Source of the DNA: Cyanobacteria bacterium OH_PDB_230
GTDB lineage: Bacteria > Cyanobacteriota > Vampirovibrionia > Gastranaerophilales > Gastranaerophilaceae
Reading direction: 5' to 3'
DNA: 64,000 bases
NCBI GenBank assembly: GCA_023421795.1
Contig: JAEZSO010000002.1
Coordinates: 1,116,001-1,180,000 of the forward strand
Positions 1 to 9,051 of the stretch are shown here, piece by piece (position 1 is the first letter of the stretch; each line of letters begins with the position of its first letter). Under the pieces are notes generated by a model. That model was not told the origin of the DNA, did no database searches, and was given only the letters and a program-made list of their open reading frames with translations. The position numbers were made by a program, and so were the translations under genes.

Positions 1-1014
1 GTTTATGTCTCAATTGCTGTTTCAGGCGGGATTGCAAAATCGATTCATTCTATAATTCTCGATTTATCGAATACATCATCAAATGTTTCTTTGACTGCCT
101 CAGAGCTTACAGGATTCGGACAATCGCTTGCTGAAGGAACGGCTGAACAAGCTGCTTCAATTCAAGAAACTTCGTCTACTCTTGAAGAATCTGCTTCTAT
201 GATTCACCAGACAGCTCAAAATACAAAAGAAGCCGATCATTTGGCCAGACAAACAAAAGAGTACGCTGATAAAGGCAATTCTGAAATGCAAAAAATGCTT
301 GAAGCAATGGAAGAATTGAAAAAATCAAGTTCTGAGATTTCTAAAATTATAAAAGTTATTGATGAAATTGCTTTCCAAACAAACATTTTATCTCTAAACG
401 CTGCAGTAGAAGCTGCCAGAGCAGGTGAAGCAGGTAAAGGTTTTGCGGTTGTTGCAGAAGAAGTTAGAAACTTGGCACAAAGAAGTGCTCAAGCAGCCAA
501 AGATACTGCAACAATAATAGAAAGTAATATCGCATTGTCAGAAAAAAGTCTTACTATCTCCGAACAAGTCAGCTCTTCATTGGTTGAAATCCAAGGAGAA
601 ACCCACAAGGTAAGTGAACTTTTAGAAGAAATCTCTACGGCAAGCCAAGAACAAGAAGTCGGTATTTCTCAAATAAATAAAGCTATTGCCCAAATGGAAA
701 TAGTCGTTAACAACATAGCATCAACGGCTCAAGAAAGCGCTTCATCCGCTGATAACTTGAAAAATTATGCCGGTAATATTCAATACATTATAGATGCTTT
801 GACAGGACTTGTTAAGGGAACAGTTCAAATACAAACAAACTTAATTTCTTCTAACAAGTTAAAAAGACCTAAAATTAATTCAATCCCAGCTCCAAAAAAT
901 GAAAGCAGAAAAGCTAATGGTCCAGAGCGCAGAAACGAGCCTGTAAAAGTAAGCAGCTTAAAGGGTGCTCAAGTAGTAAATCCAGAAGATATTATTCCGC
1001 TAGATGATTTTTAA
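1..1014 (+). CDS. Methyl-accepting chemotaxis protein, C-terminal part (truncated by window edge)
   Basis: The frame is open from base 1, so this is the 3' part of a longer gene; the TTG at 91 is only an internal codon. The first codons give a short hydrophobic stretch and a HAMP-like turn (GGIAKSIHSI). A long coiled-coil signalling domain follows, with the conserved MCP hairpin tip (QTNILSLNAAVEAARAGE, about bases 373-426) and then GFAVVAEEVRNLA. This tip binds CheA/CheW in MCPs. The protein ends in a linker and the acidic tail PEDIIPLDDF, with no NWETF-type CheR/CheB tether. It lies just upstream of cheR-cheD-cheB, which modify such receptors. The sensory domain is outside the window, so the ligand is unknown. 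Confidence 0.93.
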   Translation, partial: VYVSIAVSGGIAKSIHSIILDLSNTSSNVSLTASELTGFGQSLAEGTAEQAASIQETSSTLEESASMIHQTAQNTKEADHLARQTKEYADKGNSEMQKMLEAMEELKKSSSEISKIIKVIDEIAFQTNILSLNAAVEAARAGEAGKGFAVVAEEVRNLAQRSAQAAKDTATIIESNIALSEKSLTISEQVSSSLVEIQGETHKVSELLEEISTASQEQEVGISQINKAIAQMEIVVNNIASTAQESASSADNLKNYAGNIQYIIDALTGLVKGTVQIQTNLISSNKLKRPKINSIPAPKNESRKANGPERRNEPVKVSSLKGAQVVNPEDIIPLDDF

Positions 1015-1036
1015 TCATCTGGCGGAAACGACTTTT
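995..1036 (+). terminator. Strong hairpin spanning the MCP stop codon
   Basis: Bases 995-1008 (TTCCGCTAGATGAT) pair with 1014-1027 (ATCATCTGGCGGAA) to give a 14-bp stem with one G-T pair and a loop TTTTA. The MCP stop codon (1012-1014) lies in the loop and first base of the right arm. A T5 run follows at 1032-1036, five bases after the stem. This is probably an intrinsic terminator that separates the MCP from cheR, though the U-tract is slightly displaced. Confidence 0.5.
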
Positions 1037-1109
1037 TATAGTATCATGTAAAAAGATTAAAACGTTAAATTGATAGAATTTAAAGTTTAGTGTGAATTAA
1101 AGGATGTTA

Positions 1110-1973
1110 ATGAATACCACCGAAACAGTAAAAAATATTGATCCAAGATATTTAGATATGTTTTGTGATTATTTATACAAGAACATGGGGATTTTTACCG
1201 AAGAAAGTAAGAAGTCCTTATTAGCACAAAAAATTGTTAAATTAATGAACGAAGCAGGAGTTGGAAACGTTGGTGAATATTACCATTATATTGTTGCACC
1301 GCCAATTACCGAAAGACAAAAACAAATCAGTAATACGTTTGTAGACACTGTCACTGTACATAAAACAAATTTCTTTAGAGAAAATAATCATTTTGAATTT
1401 ATAAAAAGAAACATAAACCAAATCATAGCTGAAAGTCCTACTGCAAAGTATACCAGAGAACTCAGAATTTGGTCTTCTGCCTGCTCTACGGGCGAAGAGG
1501 CTTACACCTTGGCGATGTTGTTCAAAGAAATATTGCCTCCGGATATGCGAGCTAAAATACTAGCTACAGACATAAGTACCCAAAGCTTGCAAACAGCTAT
1601 TAATGGAGTGTATAAATTTGGACCTGAGGATAATATATCTCCTCATTATGTAAATAAATATTTTAAAAAAAATGAAACCGAAAAATGGAGTATCTGCGAC
1701 GAAATCAAGAAGTCAGTCACTTTTAGATTATTTAATTTGATGGATTTATTTCCATTTAAGAATCCATTTGATATAGTATTCTGTAGAAATGTAATGATTT
1801 ATTTTAGTAAAGAGGTTCAAGAAAAGCTTATCAATGATTTTTATAATGTTATATCAGATAATGGATTGTTGTTTATAGGCCATTCTGAAAGTCTAATTCA
1901 AATAAAGCATAATTTCGTGTATCATGAACCAACTATTTATAAAAAAACATGGAAAAAAGTCTCAAAGAATTAA
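1110..1973 (+). CDS. cheR: Chemotaxis protein methyltransferase CheR
   Basis: SAM-dependent methyltransferase that methylates glutamates of MCPs. The N-terminal helical CheR domain (about residues 1-75) is followed by the Rossmann methyltransferase domain. The SAM-binding motif WSSACSTGEEAYTLA starts near residue 121, the acidic strand-2 motif ILATDIS follows, and FDIVFCRNVMIYF lies near residue 220. The length of 287 aa is normal for the family. I chose the ATG at 1110 because AAAGGA (1099-1104) is about six bases upstream; the ATG at 1104 would overlap that site. The 3' end overlaps cheD by 25 bases, suggesting coupled translation. Confidence 0.93.
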   Translation: MNTTETVKNIDPRYLDMFCDYLYKNMGIFTEESKKSLLAQKIVKLMNEAGVGNVGEYYHYIVAPPITERQKQISNTFVDTVTVHKTNFFRENNHFEFIKRNINQIIAESPTAKYTRELRIWSSACSTGEEAYTLAMLFKEILPPDMRAKILATDISTQSLQTAINGVYKFGPEDNISPHYVNKYFKKNETEKWSICDEIKKSVTFRLFNLMDLFPFKNPFDIVFCRNVMIYFSKEVQEKLINDFYNVISDNGLLFIGHSESLIQIKHNFVYHEPTIYKKTWKKVSKN

Positions 1974-2455
1974 GCTATTTTATTAGACCGGGGAATTTGT
2001 TTGTCTGTTGGGAGCCTTACAAATTGGCAACAGTCTTGGGTTCTTGTGTTGCAGTTTGTCTTTTTGATGCTCGGACAAAGGTAGCAGGCATGGGTGTTTT
2101 CGCGTTTCCGAAAATAAAAAATGATTCAAATCATACCTTTTACGGCAACTATTCTATTCCCAAATTGCTCGAAATGATGTATAATCTAGGAGCACAGCGA
2201 GATAGCATACGCGCACATATAGTTGGTGGTTCTTATTCAAAACAATATTTAACCAAAGATTTCGGAAATAAGAATGTTGAAATTGCAGAAAAATATCTCA
2301 AGAAAAACAAAATACTTGTAGTGAACAATGATACAAGAGGTTCTTTTGGTAGGAAAGTCTTGTTTGATACTTATTGTGGAGAAATAATAGTTTATAAATC
2401 AAATAACATCAGAGAGAAGGACTGGTATGACCATAAAAGTTTTAATAATCGATGA
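1949..2455 (+). CDS. cheD: CheD-family chemoreceptor glutamine deamidase, possibly impaired
   Basis: CheD deamidates glutamines in MCPs and works with CheC or CheY-P in some bacteria. The family motif TVLGSCVAVCLFD with the nucleophilic Cys is present at about residues 28-40, and the C-terminal half has AHIVGGS and NVEIAEKYL typical of CheD. Where CheD normally has a catalytic His (H-x-x-L-P, for example NHFMLP), this protein reads GMGVFAFPK, with Val in place of His. It may therefore be a binding-only or altered enzyme. The gene overlaps cheR by 25 and cheB by 29 bases, so the three are co-translated. No strong Shine-Dalgarno is visible, consistent with coupling. Confidence 0.85.
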   Translation: MEKSLKELSYFIRPGNLFVCWEPYKLATVLGSCVAVCLFDARTKVAGMGVFAFPKIKNDSNHTFYGNYSIPKLLEMMYNLGAQRDSIRAHIVGGSYSKQYLTKDFGNKNVEIAEKYLKKNKILVVNNDTRGSFGRKVLFDTYCGEIIVYKSNNIREKDWYDHKSFNNR

Positions 2456-3464
2456 TTCAGCTATGATCAGAAAAGTTTTTACACAAGAACTTTCAAAAGA
2501 TCCTGAAATTGAGGTTGTTGGAGCTGCCCCTGATCCATATGTCGGAAGAGACATGATAGTGAATCTAAAACCTGATGTTATAACTTTGGATATTGAAATG
2601 CCCAGAATGGATGGCTTAACTTTCTTGGAAAAGCTTATGAAACATTATCCATTGCCGGTTGTTGTTGTGAGTTCTCTTGCAAAACACGGTGGTGATGTTG
2701 CATTAAAGGCTATAGAGCTAGGTGCTGTTGAGGTGATTTCAAAGCCAGGAACATCTTATTCAGTTGGAGATATGAGTGAACAATTAATTCAAAAAGTTAA
2801 GGCAGCAGCAAAAGTTAAAGTGATGAAGCCTCTTACAAATTTTAAAACTGCGCCTGTTTCAAATATTTCATCCGCAGCGATTAATATAAAAACTACGAAT
2901 CAAATAATTGCAATAGGAGCCTCTACAGGTGGTACTGAAGCTTTAAGAGAAGTTCTTACTAATTTGCCTGCAAATACTCCTCCTATCCTTATAGTTCAAC
3001 ATATGCCGCAAAATTTTACTAAAGCATTTGCTGATAGGTTGAATACTCTTTGCAAGATAAGAGTAAAAGAAGCAGAAGAAGGTGAATTCTTGTCTGTCGG
3101 AAAAGCTTTAATTGCACCGGGAAACAGACATATGGAAATAAGAAGAAGCGGTACTAGTTATTATGTAGAGCTGCTTGATGGACCTATGATGTTTCATCAA
3201 AGACCTGCTGTTGAAATATTATTTAATTCTGTTGCAAAATTTGCAGGGAAAAATGCTGTGGGAGTTATTCTTACGGGAATGGGAAAAGACGGAGCACAGG
3301 GGCTTTTAAATATGAAGCAGGCAGGCGCTCGTACGATTGCTCAAGATGAAAAATCTTGTATAGTTTTCGGAATGCCAAAAGAAGCAATTGATTTAGGAGC
3401 TGCTCAAACAATTCAGCCGCTACAGAACATCCCTAAAACCATTATCGATTATTGTAGTAATTAA
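2427..3464 (+). CDS. cheB: Protein-glutamate methylesterase/deamidase CheB
   Basis: Two-domain response regulator that removes methyl groups from MCPs. The N-terminal receiver domain has the acidic pair DD at 9-10, phospho-acceptor D55 (LDIEMPRMDG) and K106 (SKPG). A linker of about 40 residues leads to the methylesterase domain. Its catalytic triad is S166 (GASTGGTEA), H192 (QHMPQNFT) and D288 (GMGKDGAQG). The length of 345 aa is typical. It is the last gene of cheR-cheD-cheB; no cheA, cheW or cheY is in the window. Confidence 0.96.
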   Translation: MTIKVLIIDDSAMIRKVFTQELSKDPEIEVVGAAPDPYVGRDMIVNLKPDVITLDIEMPRMDGLTFLEKLMKHYPLPVVVVSSLAKHGGDVALKAIELGAVEVISKPGTSYSVGDMSEQLIQKVKAAAKVKVMKPLTNFKTAPVSNISSAAINIKTTNQIIAIGASTGGTEALREVLTNLPANTPPILIVQHMPQNFTKAFADRLNTLCKIRVKEAEEGEFLSVGKALIAPGNRHMEIRRSGTSYYVELLDGPMMFHQRPAVEILFNSVAKFAGKNAVGVILTGMGKDGAQGLLNMKQAGARTIAQDEKSCIVFGMPKEAIDLGAAQTIQPLQNIPKTIIDYCSN

Positions 3465-3596
3465 TTTTTTAAAACAAAAATAGGTGAATATTTTAAATAG
3501 TTTGTTACATTATGATTAATTATTGAATCTTTTTGTGATATTATCTATTTATTCGTTTAAGTTATATTTTTGCTTTAGAGCTTTTATAGGTACGTT

Positions 3597-4262
3597 ATGA
3601 ACAATTTTGTCAAAATATATTGCGATTTTGATGGAACAATTTCCAAGAAAGATACTTTGTGCACTTTTTTTGAGCAATTTGCAGACAAAAAATGGTTAGA
3701 GATTGAAAAACTTTGGCAGGAGCAAAAAATAAGTTCTAAAGAATGTCTTGAAATGCAAGTTAACTTGCTTAAAGAGATGGATATACAAACGCTAAATAAT
3801 TACATTGGCTCTATTGAAATTGATGATTACTTTGTCGATTTCTATAAATATTTAAAATCAAAAAACATAGAGTTAATAATCCTAAGTGATGGTTTTGATT
3901 TGTTTATAAGAAAAACTTTGGAAAAATATAATTTAAGTGAGATAAAATATTACGCTAACAATTTAACTTTTGAAGATAATAAATTTTCTGTTAAGTTCTT
4001 AAACCATAATCAAGACTGCAAAAACAAGTCGGGTACTTGTAAATGCAGTAAGGTTAATGAAATTGACTATTGTTATATTGGGGATGGATTGTCTGACGCT
4101 TGTGTTGCCAAAAATGCAAAAAAATTATTTGCAAAAGGTAGTTTAAAAAAATTTTGTGAGAAAATAAACTTAACTTACATTCCGTTTAATTCTTTCAAAG
4201 ATATACTAGATATTTGTCGTAGAGGAGAAACTGATGCAGCAGCTTACACACTCAATTACTGA
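3597..4262 (+). CDS. HAD-superfamily phosphatase (MtnX / phosphoserine phosphatase-like)
   Basis: HAD motif I is D10-F-D12-G-T, motif II is S97 (LSDGF) and motif IV is GDGLSD (D163, D167). The helical cap inserted after motif I resembles MtnX and other phosphoserine phosphatase-like enzymes, which hydrolyse small phosphometabolites. A Cys cluster CKNKSGTCKC (141-150) sits before motif IV, in the position of the basic motif III region. The substrate cannot be assigned. The 3' end overlaps the class III aminotransferase by 29 bases, so the two are translationally coupled and may act on the same pathway. Confidence 0.8.
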   Translation: MNNFVKIYCDFDGTISKKDTLCTFFEQFADKKWLEIEKLWQEQKISSKECLEMQVNLLKEMDIQTLNNYIGSIEIDDYFVDFYKYLKSKNIELIILSDGFDLFIRKTLEKYNLSEIKYYANNLTFEDNKFSVKFLNHNQDCKNKSGTCKCSKVNEIDYCYIGDGLSDACVAKNAKKLFAKGSLKKFCEKINLTYIPFNSFKDILDICRRGETDAAAYTLNY

Positions 4263-5613
4263 TTCTCAGATTAGAGAAATTGATAAACAGTATTGTTCGT
4301 ACGGTGATACTGTCCACTATTCTGAAAGTCCGAAAGTATTCAGGAGCTGCGAAGGTTCATTTATGTATGATGCAAAAGATACACCTTATTTGGATTTGCA
4401 AATGTGGTATGCATCTTGTAACTTAGGTTACAAAAATAAAAGAGTGGCGGACGCGGTCATAGATCAAATAAATACAATGCCGCAAATAGCATCAAGATTT
4501 TTATATGACTACAAAGTGCTTCTTTCAGAAAAAATCGCAAAAGCAAATCAAAAACGTTTTGGTAAAAAAGGAAGAGTGCATTTCAATGTAGGTGGTGCAC
4601 AAGCCATAGAAGATGCACTTAAACTTGTGAGAAATTACACAGGTAAAAATTTAATGTTTGCCTTTATGGGCGGTTATCACGGTAGAACAATAGGTGCTTC
4701 AGGCATTACATCCAGCTATAGATACAGAGAAAATTTCGGACATTTTGGAGATAGAGCAAATTTTGTTCCCTTCCCATATTGTTTCAGATGTCATTATGGC
4801 AAAAATTGTCAGGATTGCGACTTCTATTGTGTGAAACAATTTGAGAAAAATTTTGAAAGTGAGTATAACGCAGTCTATGATCCTGCTACAGGCAAGTCAG
4901 AATATGTTGCGTTCTTTGCTGAACCAATCCAAGGTACTGGCGGGTATATTATTCCTCCAAAGGGTTATTATAAAGAACTGAAAAAAGTCCTTGATAAGTA
5001 TGGTATTTTATTTGTTGCGGATGAGATCCAAATGGGCTTTTACAGAACAGGCAAGTTATGGTCTATTGAGCATTTTGGTGTTGAGCCTGATGTTATTACT
5101 TTCGGCAAGTCGATGACTAATGGTCTGAATCCATTAGGAGGATTGTGGGCAAAAGAAGAAATGATTAACCCGCAAGTTTGGCCTGCCGGCAGAACTCACT
5201 CTACATATTCTTCAAACCCGATAGGTACAAGAGCTGGTTATGAAGTAATGAGTATTTTTGAAGAAGGTAATTTTGAAGAAGAAATCGCTTTAAAAGGTGA
5301 AAGATTCTTAAACGGGTTAAAATATCTAGAGTCAAAATACAAAAAAATCGGTAATGTGGATGGCCTTGGCTTGGCTTTAAGAATAGAGTGTACAGAAGAA
5401 GATGGCTTTACTCCTAACAAAAAACTTTGTGATTCTATTCTGGAAGAAGGTCTAAGAGGTGATTTACTCTACAAAGGTAAAAAATGCGGTATCGTTTTAA
5501 ATAATGGCGGTTATTATAAGAACGTTATTACTTTAGTTCCTCCCGTAACTATTTCTGATGAAGAAATCGATATGGCATTAGAATTGATCGATCAGCTGTT
5601 TGCGAGGTTTTAA
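4234..5613 (+). CDS. Class III PLP-dependent aminotransferase
   Basis: Fold-type I aminotransferase of the GABA/ornithine/diaminobutyrate group. VADEIQMGF carries D263, which contacts the PLP nitrogen, and K292 in ITFGKSMTNG is the Schiff-base lysine. FNVGGAQAIEDALK and FMGGYHGRT are the usual phosphate- and ring-binding segments. Residues 183-199 contain five cysteines (CFRCHYGKNCQDCDFYC), a Cys-rich insertion of the kind seen in some archaeal/anaerobe class III enzymes, possibly a metal site. It overlaps the upstream phosphatase gene, and the next gene starts 2 bases after its stop. The amine substrate is unknown. Confidence 0.88.
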   Translation: MQQLTHSITDSQIREIDKQYCSYGDTVHYSESPKVFRSCEGSFMYDAKDTPYLDLQMWYASCNLGYKNKRVADAVIDQINTMPQIASRFLYDYKVLLSEKIAKANQKRFGKKGRVHFNVGGAQAIEDALKLVRNYTGKNLMFAFMGGYHGRTIGASGITSSYRYRENFGHFGDRANFVPFPYCFRCHYGKNCQDCDFYCVKQFEKNFESEYNAVYDPATGKSEYVAFFAEPIQGTGGYIIPPKGYYKELKKVLDKYGILFVADEIQMGFYRTGKLWSIEHFGVEPDVITFGKSMTNGLNPLGGLWAKEEMINPQVWPAGRTHSTYSSNPIGTRAGYEVMSIFEEGNFEEEIALKGERFLNGLKYLESKYKKIGNVDGLGLALRIECTEEDGFTPNKKLCDSILEEGLRGDLLYKGKKCGIVLNNGGYYKNVITLVPPVTISDEEIDMALELIDQLFARF

Positions 5614-5615
5614 GG

Positions 5616-6440
5616 TTGTCATCTAGTCTGGATTTTGAACTCTTACATAACGAGACTCCATCAAAAGCCATAATGTTATTCCATGGCTTGACTGGGAGTC
5701 CGTTTGAAATGAAAAAATATGGTCAAATGTTTCATAAAGCCGGATATGATGTTTACTGCTATTGTCTTCCTGGGCATGGTGACCATGAACAGCATATAAA
5801 AACCGTAACGTGGAGAGATTGGATGGATTTCTCTCAGGAAAAATATTCAGCGATCAGAAACAAATACAAAAGCTTCTTTCTTTCAGGGCTTTGTTTGGGA
5901 GCTGCTATAGCAATAAACTTAGCTCAAAATAATTCTGACATAACTGGTGTTTTGGCTCTTTCAACAACTTTATACCTCGATGGCTGGACAATTCCCTGGT
6001 ACAATTTTTTGATGCCTTTGGGCTTAAATACAATAATAAGGTACTATTATACATTTCCAGAAAGAGAACCTTATGGCATTAAAAACGAAGCTATCAGAAA
6101 AAAGATAGCGACTCTTATGTCAAAAAACACAGTGGCTCTTGATAATTATCCCTTAACTTGCATTTATGAACTGTTAAGGCTGTCAGAAGACACGAGAAAT
6201 AATATTAAAAAACTAACTGCACCAATTCTCTTAATTCATTCGTTAGAGGATGATTTGACGAGTGTTAAAAGTTCTAAATTTGTATATAAAAATACAGAGT
6301 CAGAAATAAAAGAATATATTGAATTGAAAGATAGTTATCATCATGTTTTGTATGATAATGAAAGGTCTTTTGTATATGAAAAAACAATAGAGTTTGCAGA
6401 AAAATTATGCTTGACCAAACGAGAAGAGGTTTTGGTATGA
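5616..6440 (+). CDS. Alpha/beta hydrolase with Cys at the nucleophile elbow
   Basis: Carboxylesterase/lipase-like alpha/beta hydrolase. The oxyanion motif FHGLTG is at 22-27, PGHG at 52-55, and the nucleophile elbow GLCLGA at 91-96. The elbow nucleophile would be C93 instead of the usual Ser, as in dienelactone hydrolases. A probable acid (HSLEDD) and base (SYHHVLYDNE) lie near the C-terminus. The TTG start at 5616 is supported by GAGG at 5604-5607 (8-base spacing) and by the 2-base gap after the aminotransferase stop. The reading frame overlaps the next ATG by four bases (ATGA), consistent with an operon. Confidence 0.82.
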   Translation: MSSSLDFELLHNETPSKAIMLFHGLTGSPFEMKKYGQMFHKAGYDVYCYCLPGHGDHEQHIKTVTWRDWMDFSQEKYSAIRNKYKSFFLSGLCLGAAIAINLAQNNSDITGVLALSTTLYLDGWTIPWYNFLMPLGLNTIIRYYYTFPEREPYGIKNEAIRKKIATLMSKNTVALDNYPLTCIYELLRLSEDTRNNIKKLTAPILLIHSLEDDLTSVKSSKFVYKNTESEIKEYIELKDSYHHVLYDNERSFVYEKTIEFAEKLCLTKREEVLV

Positions 6441-6790
6441 GTATGATTTTATCTGTGTTTGCGTTCTTGAACTTAATTTTTATTGTTTCATATATCATTG
6501 GCCAGTATTTTATTTTTGAAAAAAGTAAAAATCCAAAACTAGTCGCTTACTTCGCTTTATATGTTGCCGTTTTAATGGGCTTATATTTGTTAATGCTTTT
6601 ATTCTTGATGCCAGTTGCATTAATAAAGCAGAATTTTTTAGTTCTTCCCTTATTTATTGCCTTTATTATGACTTTTGTTATCGGAAGATGGGCAAGTTAC
6701 GCCAGACTTAAAATGTACACTAATATGCAGCTACTTACTTTGTTCTTTAGCTTGTTTTATTCATTGTTGTTGTTAATTAAGGCATACTAG
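6437..6790 (+). CDS. Small hydrophobic membrane protein, unknown function
   Basis: 117 residues with about four predicted transmembrane segments (ILSVFAFLNLIFIVSYIIG, AYFALYVAVLMGLYLLMLLF, LVLPLFIAFIMTFVIG, LLTLFFSLFYSLLLLI). The ATG at 6437 overlaps the previous stop as ATGA and has GAAGAGG about seven bases upstream, so I prefer it to the in-frame ATG at 6407. I do not recognise the family. Its position between the hydrolase and pabBC suggests co-expression only. Confidence 0.75.
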   Translation: MSMILSVFAFLNLIFIVSYIIGQYFIFEKSKNPKLVAYFALYVAVLMGLYLLMLLFLMPVALIKQNFLVLPLFIAFIMTFVIGRWASYARLKMYTNMQLLTLFFSLFYSLLLLIKAY

Positions 6791-6808
6791 TCACGAAGAA
6801 TTGAGTTT

Positions 6809-8473
6809 ATGCTGATATATTCAAATAAAATATTTACTAACCCTGTTAAAATTATAGAAGCATTTGATAATGACACATTCAGAGAAGCTTTTTCTCAGAT
6901 TGAAATTTTAAAAGAAAACTTCTATTTAGTTGGTTATATAAGGTATGAGGCCAAAGATATTTTTCTTGGAAAAAATATCAAGACTGATCTTCCTCTGCTT
7001 TATTTTGAAGTATTTGATAAATTTGAAGAATATGAAAAAGATACAGGCCTTTCAGAAATATATTTAAATCCTGTTCCACAGATTTCATTTGATGAATATA
7101 AATCAGCTTTAGAAAAAATAAAAGAGCATATCTCTCTAGGGAATACTTATCAGGTTAATTATACGTATGAGTATTTAGTAGATTTACCTGATGAGGTTTC
7201 TGATTCATTCGATTTTTTTAACAAAATATTGATCAATCAAAAGACTCCGTATAATGCTTTTTTGAAAAACGATTACGAAGAAATTTTGTCTTTTTCGCCT
7301 GAGCTGTTTTTTGAAATTCAAGACGGAACAATAAAAACAAAACCGATGAAAGGTACCGTAAAACGAGGTGCTAGCGAAGAAGAAGATAATCAGAACATAG
7401 GATTTTTAAGAAATGATATAAAAAACCGCGCCGAAAATGTAATGATTGTTGATCTTTTAAGAAATGACCTCGGAAAAATTGCCCAAACAGGAAGCGTTAA
7501 AGTAGATAAACTGTTTGAAATAGAAACACATAAAACCGTTCATCAAATGACCTCTGATGTAACGGCTCAATTGCTTGAAAATATATCTTTATATAATGTT
7601 TTTGAGGCAATATTTCCCTGCGGCTCTATCACAGGAGCTCCAAAAATAAGCACTATGAAGATAATAGATGAACTTGAAAAAGGCAAAAGAGACGTATATT
7701 GTGGCGCTATAGGTATGATTTCAAAAGAAAAAACCGTTTTCAGCGTACCCATAAGGATTCTTCATAAGAAAAATTCCGAGAATTCTTATAGATTAAGAGT
7801 AGGCGGCGCAATCGTCTGGGATTCTGATATAGCTGATGAGTGGGAAGAAACGAAAACAAAAATCAAGTTTATTAACCCTGTTGACGAGTTTAAGATTGTC
7901 GAAACAATGAGAGTAGAAAATTTGACGGCAGCCGATTTTATTTCTCACATAAAGAGGATGAAGGCTTCGGCTTTTGAATTAGGTTTTGAATTTAATCCTG
8001 AGATTTATCAGATAAAACCCATCAAGGACGGTATCATGCGAATACTCTTGGCTAGAAATGGCTTATTTGAGATAGAATATAGACCTTTAAACGACTCTAG
8101 TACCTCAAAGATAAAGATTTCAGAAAAAAGAGTAAATTCTCACAATAAATATTTAAGACACAAAACAACTTTTAGACCCTGGTATAATGGAAGTTTAGAT
8201 AAAATACTGGCAGGAGAAATATATGACGAAATATTCTTAAATGAAAATTCTGAACTTACGGAAGGATCAAGAACCAATATCGTCGTGGAAATAAATAAAA
8301 AACTTTATACGTCGCCCTTATCTTCAGGTGTTTTGAACGGGATTGAAAGACAAAAACTAATCGAAGCGGGAAAATGTGAAGAAAAAAAATTGTATATGGA
8401 TGATTTGAAAAAAGCTGAAAATATATATTGTATTAATTCGGTAAGAGGAATTAAAAAGGTTGAGCTGCAATGA
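6809..8473 (+). CDS. pabB: PabB-PabC fusion: aminodeoxychorismate synthase component I / aminodeoxychorismate lyase
   Basis: Makes 4-amino-4-deoxychorismate from chorismate and then releases pyruvate to give p-aminobenzoate for folate. Residues 1-355 are the chorismate-binding domain, with PMKGTVKRG (K181, the PabB nucleophilic lysine) and ITGAPK (274-279). Residues about 360-554 are a class IV PLP-dependent lyase, with HKTTFR (K452, the PLP lysine) and EGSRTN (485-490). The joined PabBC arrangement is known in several bacteria. The stop overlaps the pabA start (ATGA), so both subunits are made together. Confidence 0.93.
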   Translation: MLIYSNKIFTNPVKIIEAFDNDTFREAFSQIEILKENFYLVGYIRYEAKDIFLGKNIKTDLPLLYFEVFDKFEEYEKDTGLSEIYLNPVPQISFDEYKSALEKIKEHISLGNTYQVNYTYEYLVDLPDEVSDSFDFFNKILINQKTPYNAFLKNDYEEILSFSPELFFEIQDGTIKTKPMKGTVKRGASEEEDNQNIGFLRNDIKNRAENVMIVDLLRNDLGKIAQTGSVKVDKLFEIETHKTVHQMTSDVTAQLLENISLYNVFEAIFPCGSITGAPKISTMKIIDELEKGKRDVYCGAIGMISKEKTVFSVPIRILHKKNSENSYRLRVGGAIVWDSDIADEWEETKTKIKFINPVDEFKIVETMRVENLTAADFISHIKRMKASAFELGFEFNPEIYQIKPIKDGIMRILLARNGLFEIEYRPLNDSSTSKIKISEKRVNSHNKYLRHKTTFRPWYNGSLDKILAGEIYDEIFLNENSELTEGSRTNIVVEINKKLYTSPLSSGVLNGIERQKLIEAGKCEEKKLYMDDLKKAENIYCINSVRGIKKVELQ

Positions 8474-9033
8474 TTTTGATAGATAATTATGATTCATTTA
8501 CATACAACGTTGTCCAATATCTAAGAGAAATTGGCGCAGAACCTTTAGTGATAAAAAATGATGAAATGGATTTATCGGAGTTAAAAAAGCTTGATTTTGA
8601 AAGTATTATAATCTCTCCAGGTCCTTCAAACCCTGATGAAGCAGGAATCTCACTAAGTGTAATCGAAGAATTTTATAAGACAAAAAAAATCCTTGGAATA
8701 TGCCTGGGTCATCAATGTATTGCGCAATATTTTGGAGCTAAAATAACAAAATACGAGAACCCCGTACATGGAAAAAACTCCGAAATTTTTTATGTAAAAG
8801 AAGAACCATTGTTTTTAGGTATGAAACAAGGGTTTGAGGCGACTCGTTATCATTCACTTATAGTGGACGCTGATAGTGTTAATCATCCCTTAACAATTAG
8901 CGCTACAACGCATGACAATGTTATAATGTCTCTAAGACATTGTGAATATAAAGTTTTTGGTGTTCAGTTTCATCCTGAAGCTATCCTAACCCAGGATGGC
9001 AAAAAGCTTTTTAAAAACTTTATAGATATCTAA
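8470..9033 (+). CDS. pabA: Aminodeoxychorismate synthase glutamine amidotransferase component PabA
   Basis: Class I glutamine amidotransferase that supplies ammonia to PabB. The opening LIDNYDSFTYN is the TrpG/PabA signature. The nucleophile is C78 (GICLGHQ), and the dyad H168/E170 lies in QFHPEA. Its length of 187 aa is normal for PabA/TrpG. The ATGA overlap with the pabBC fusion and the absence of other trp genes here support a role in pABA rather than tryptophan synthesis, although amphibolic use cannot be excluded. Confidence 0.93.
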   Translation: MILIDNYDSFTYNVVQYLREIGAEPLVIKNDEMDLSELKKLDFESIIISPGPSNPDEAGISLSVIEEFYKTKKILGICLGHQCIAQYFGAKITKYENPVHGKNSEIFYVKEEPLFLGMKQGFEATRYHSLIVDADSVNHPLTISATTHDNVIMSLRHCEYKVFGVQFHPEAILTQDGKKLFKNFIDI

Positions 9034-9051
9034 CTGACAGGAGATTTGCAA

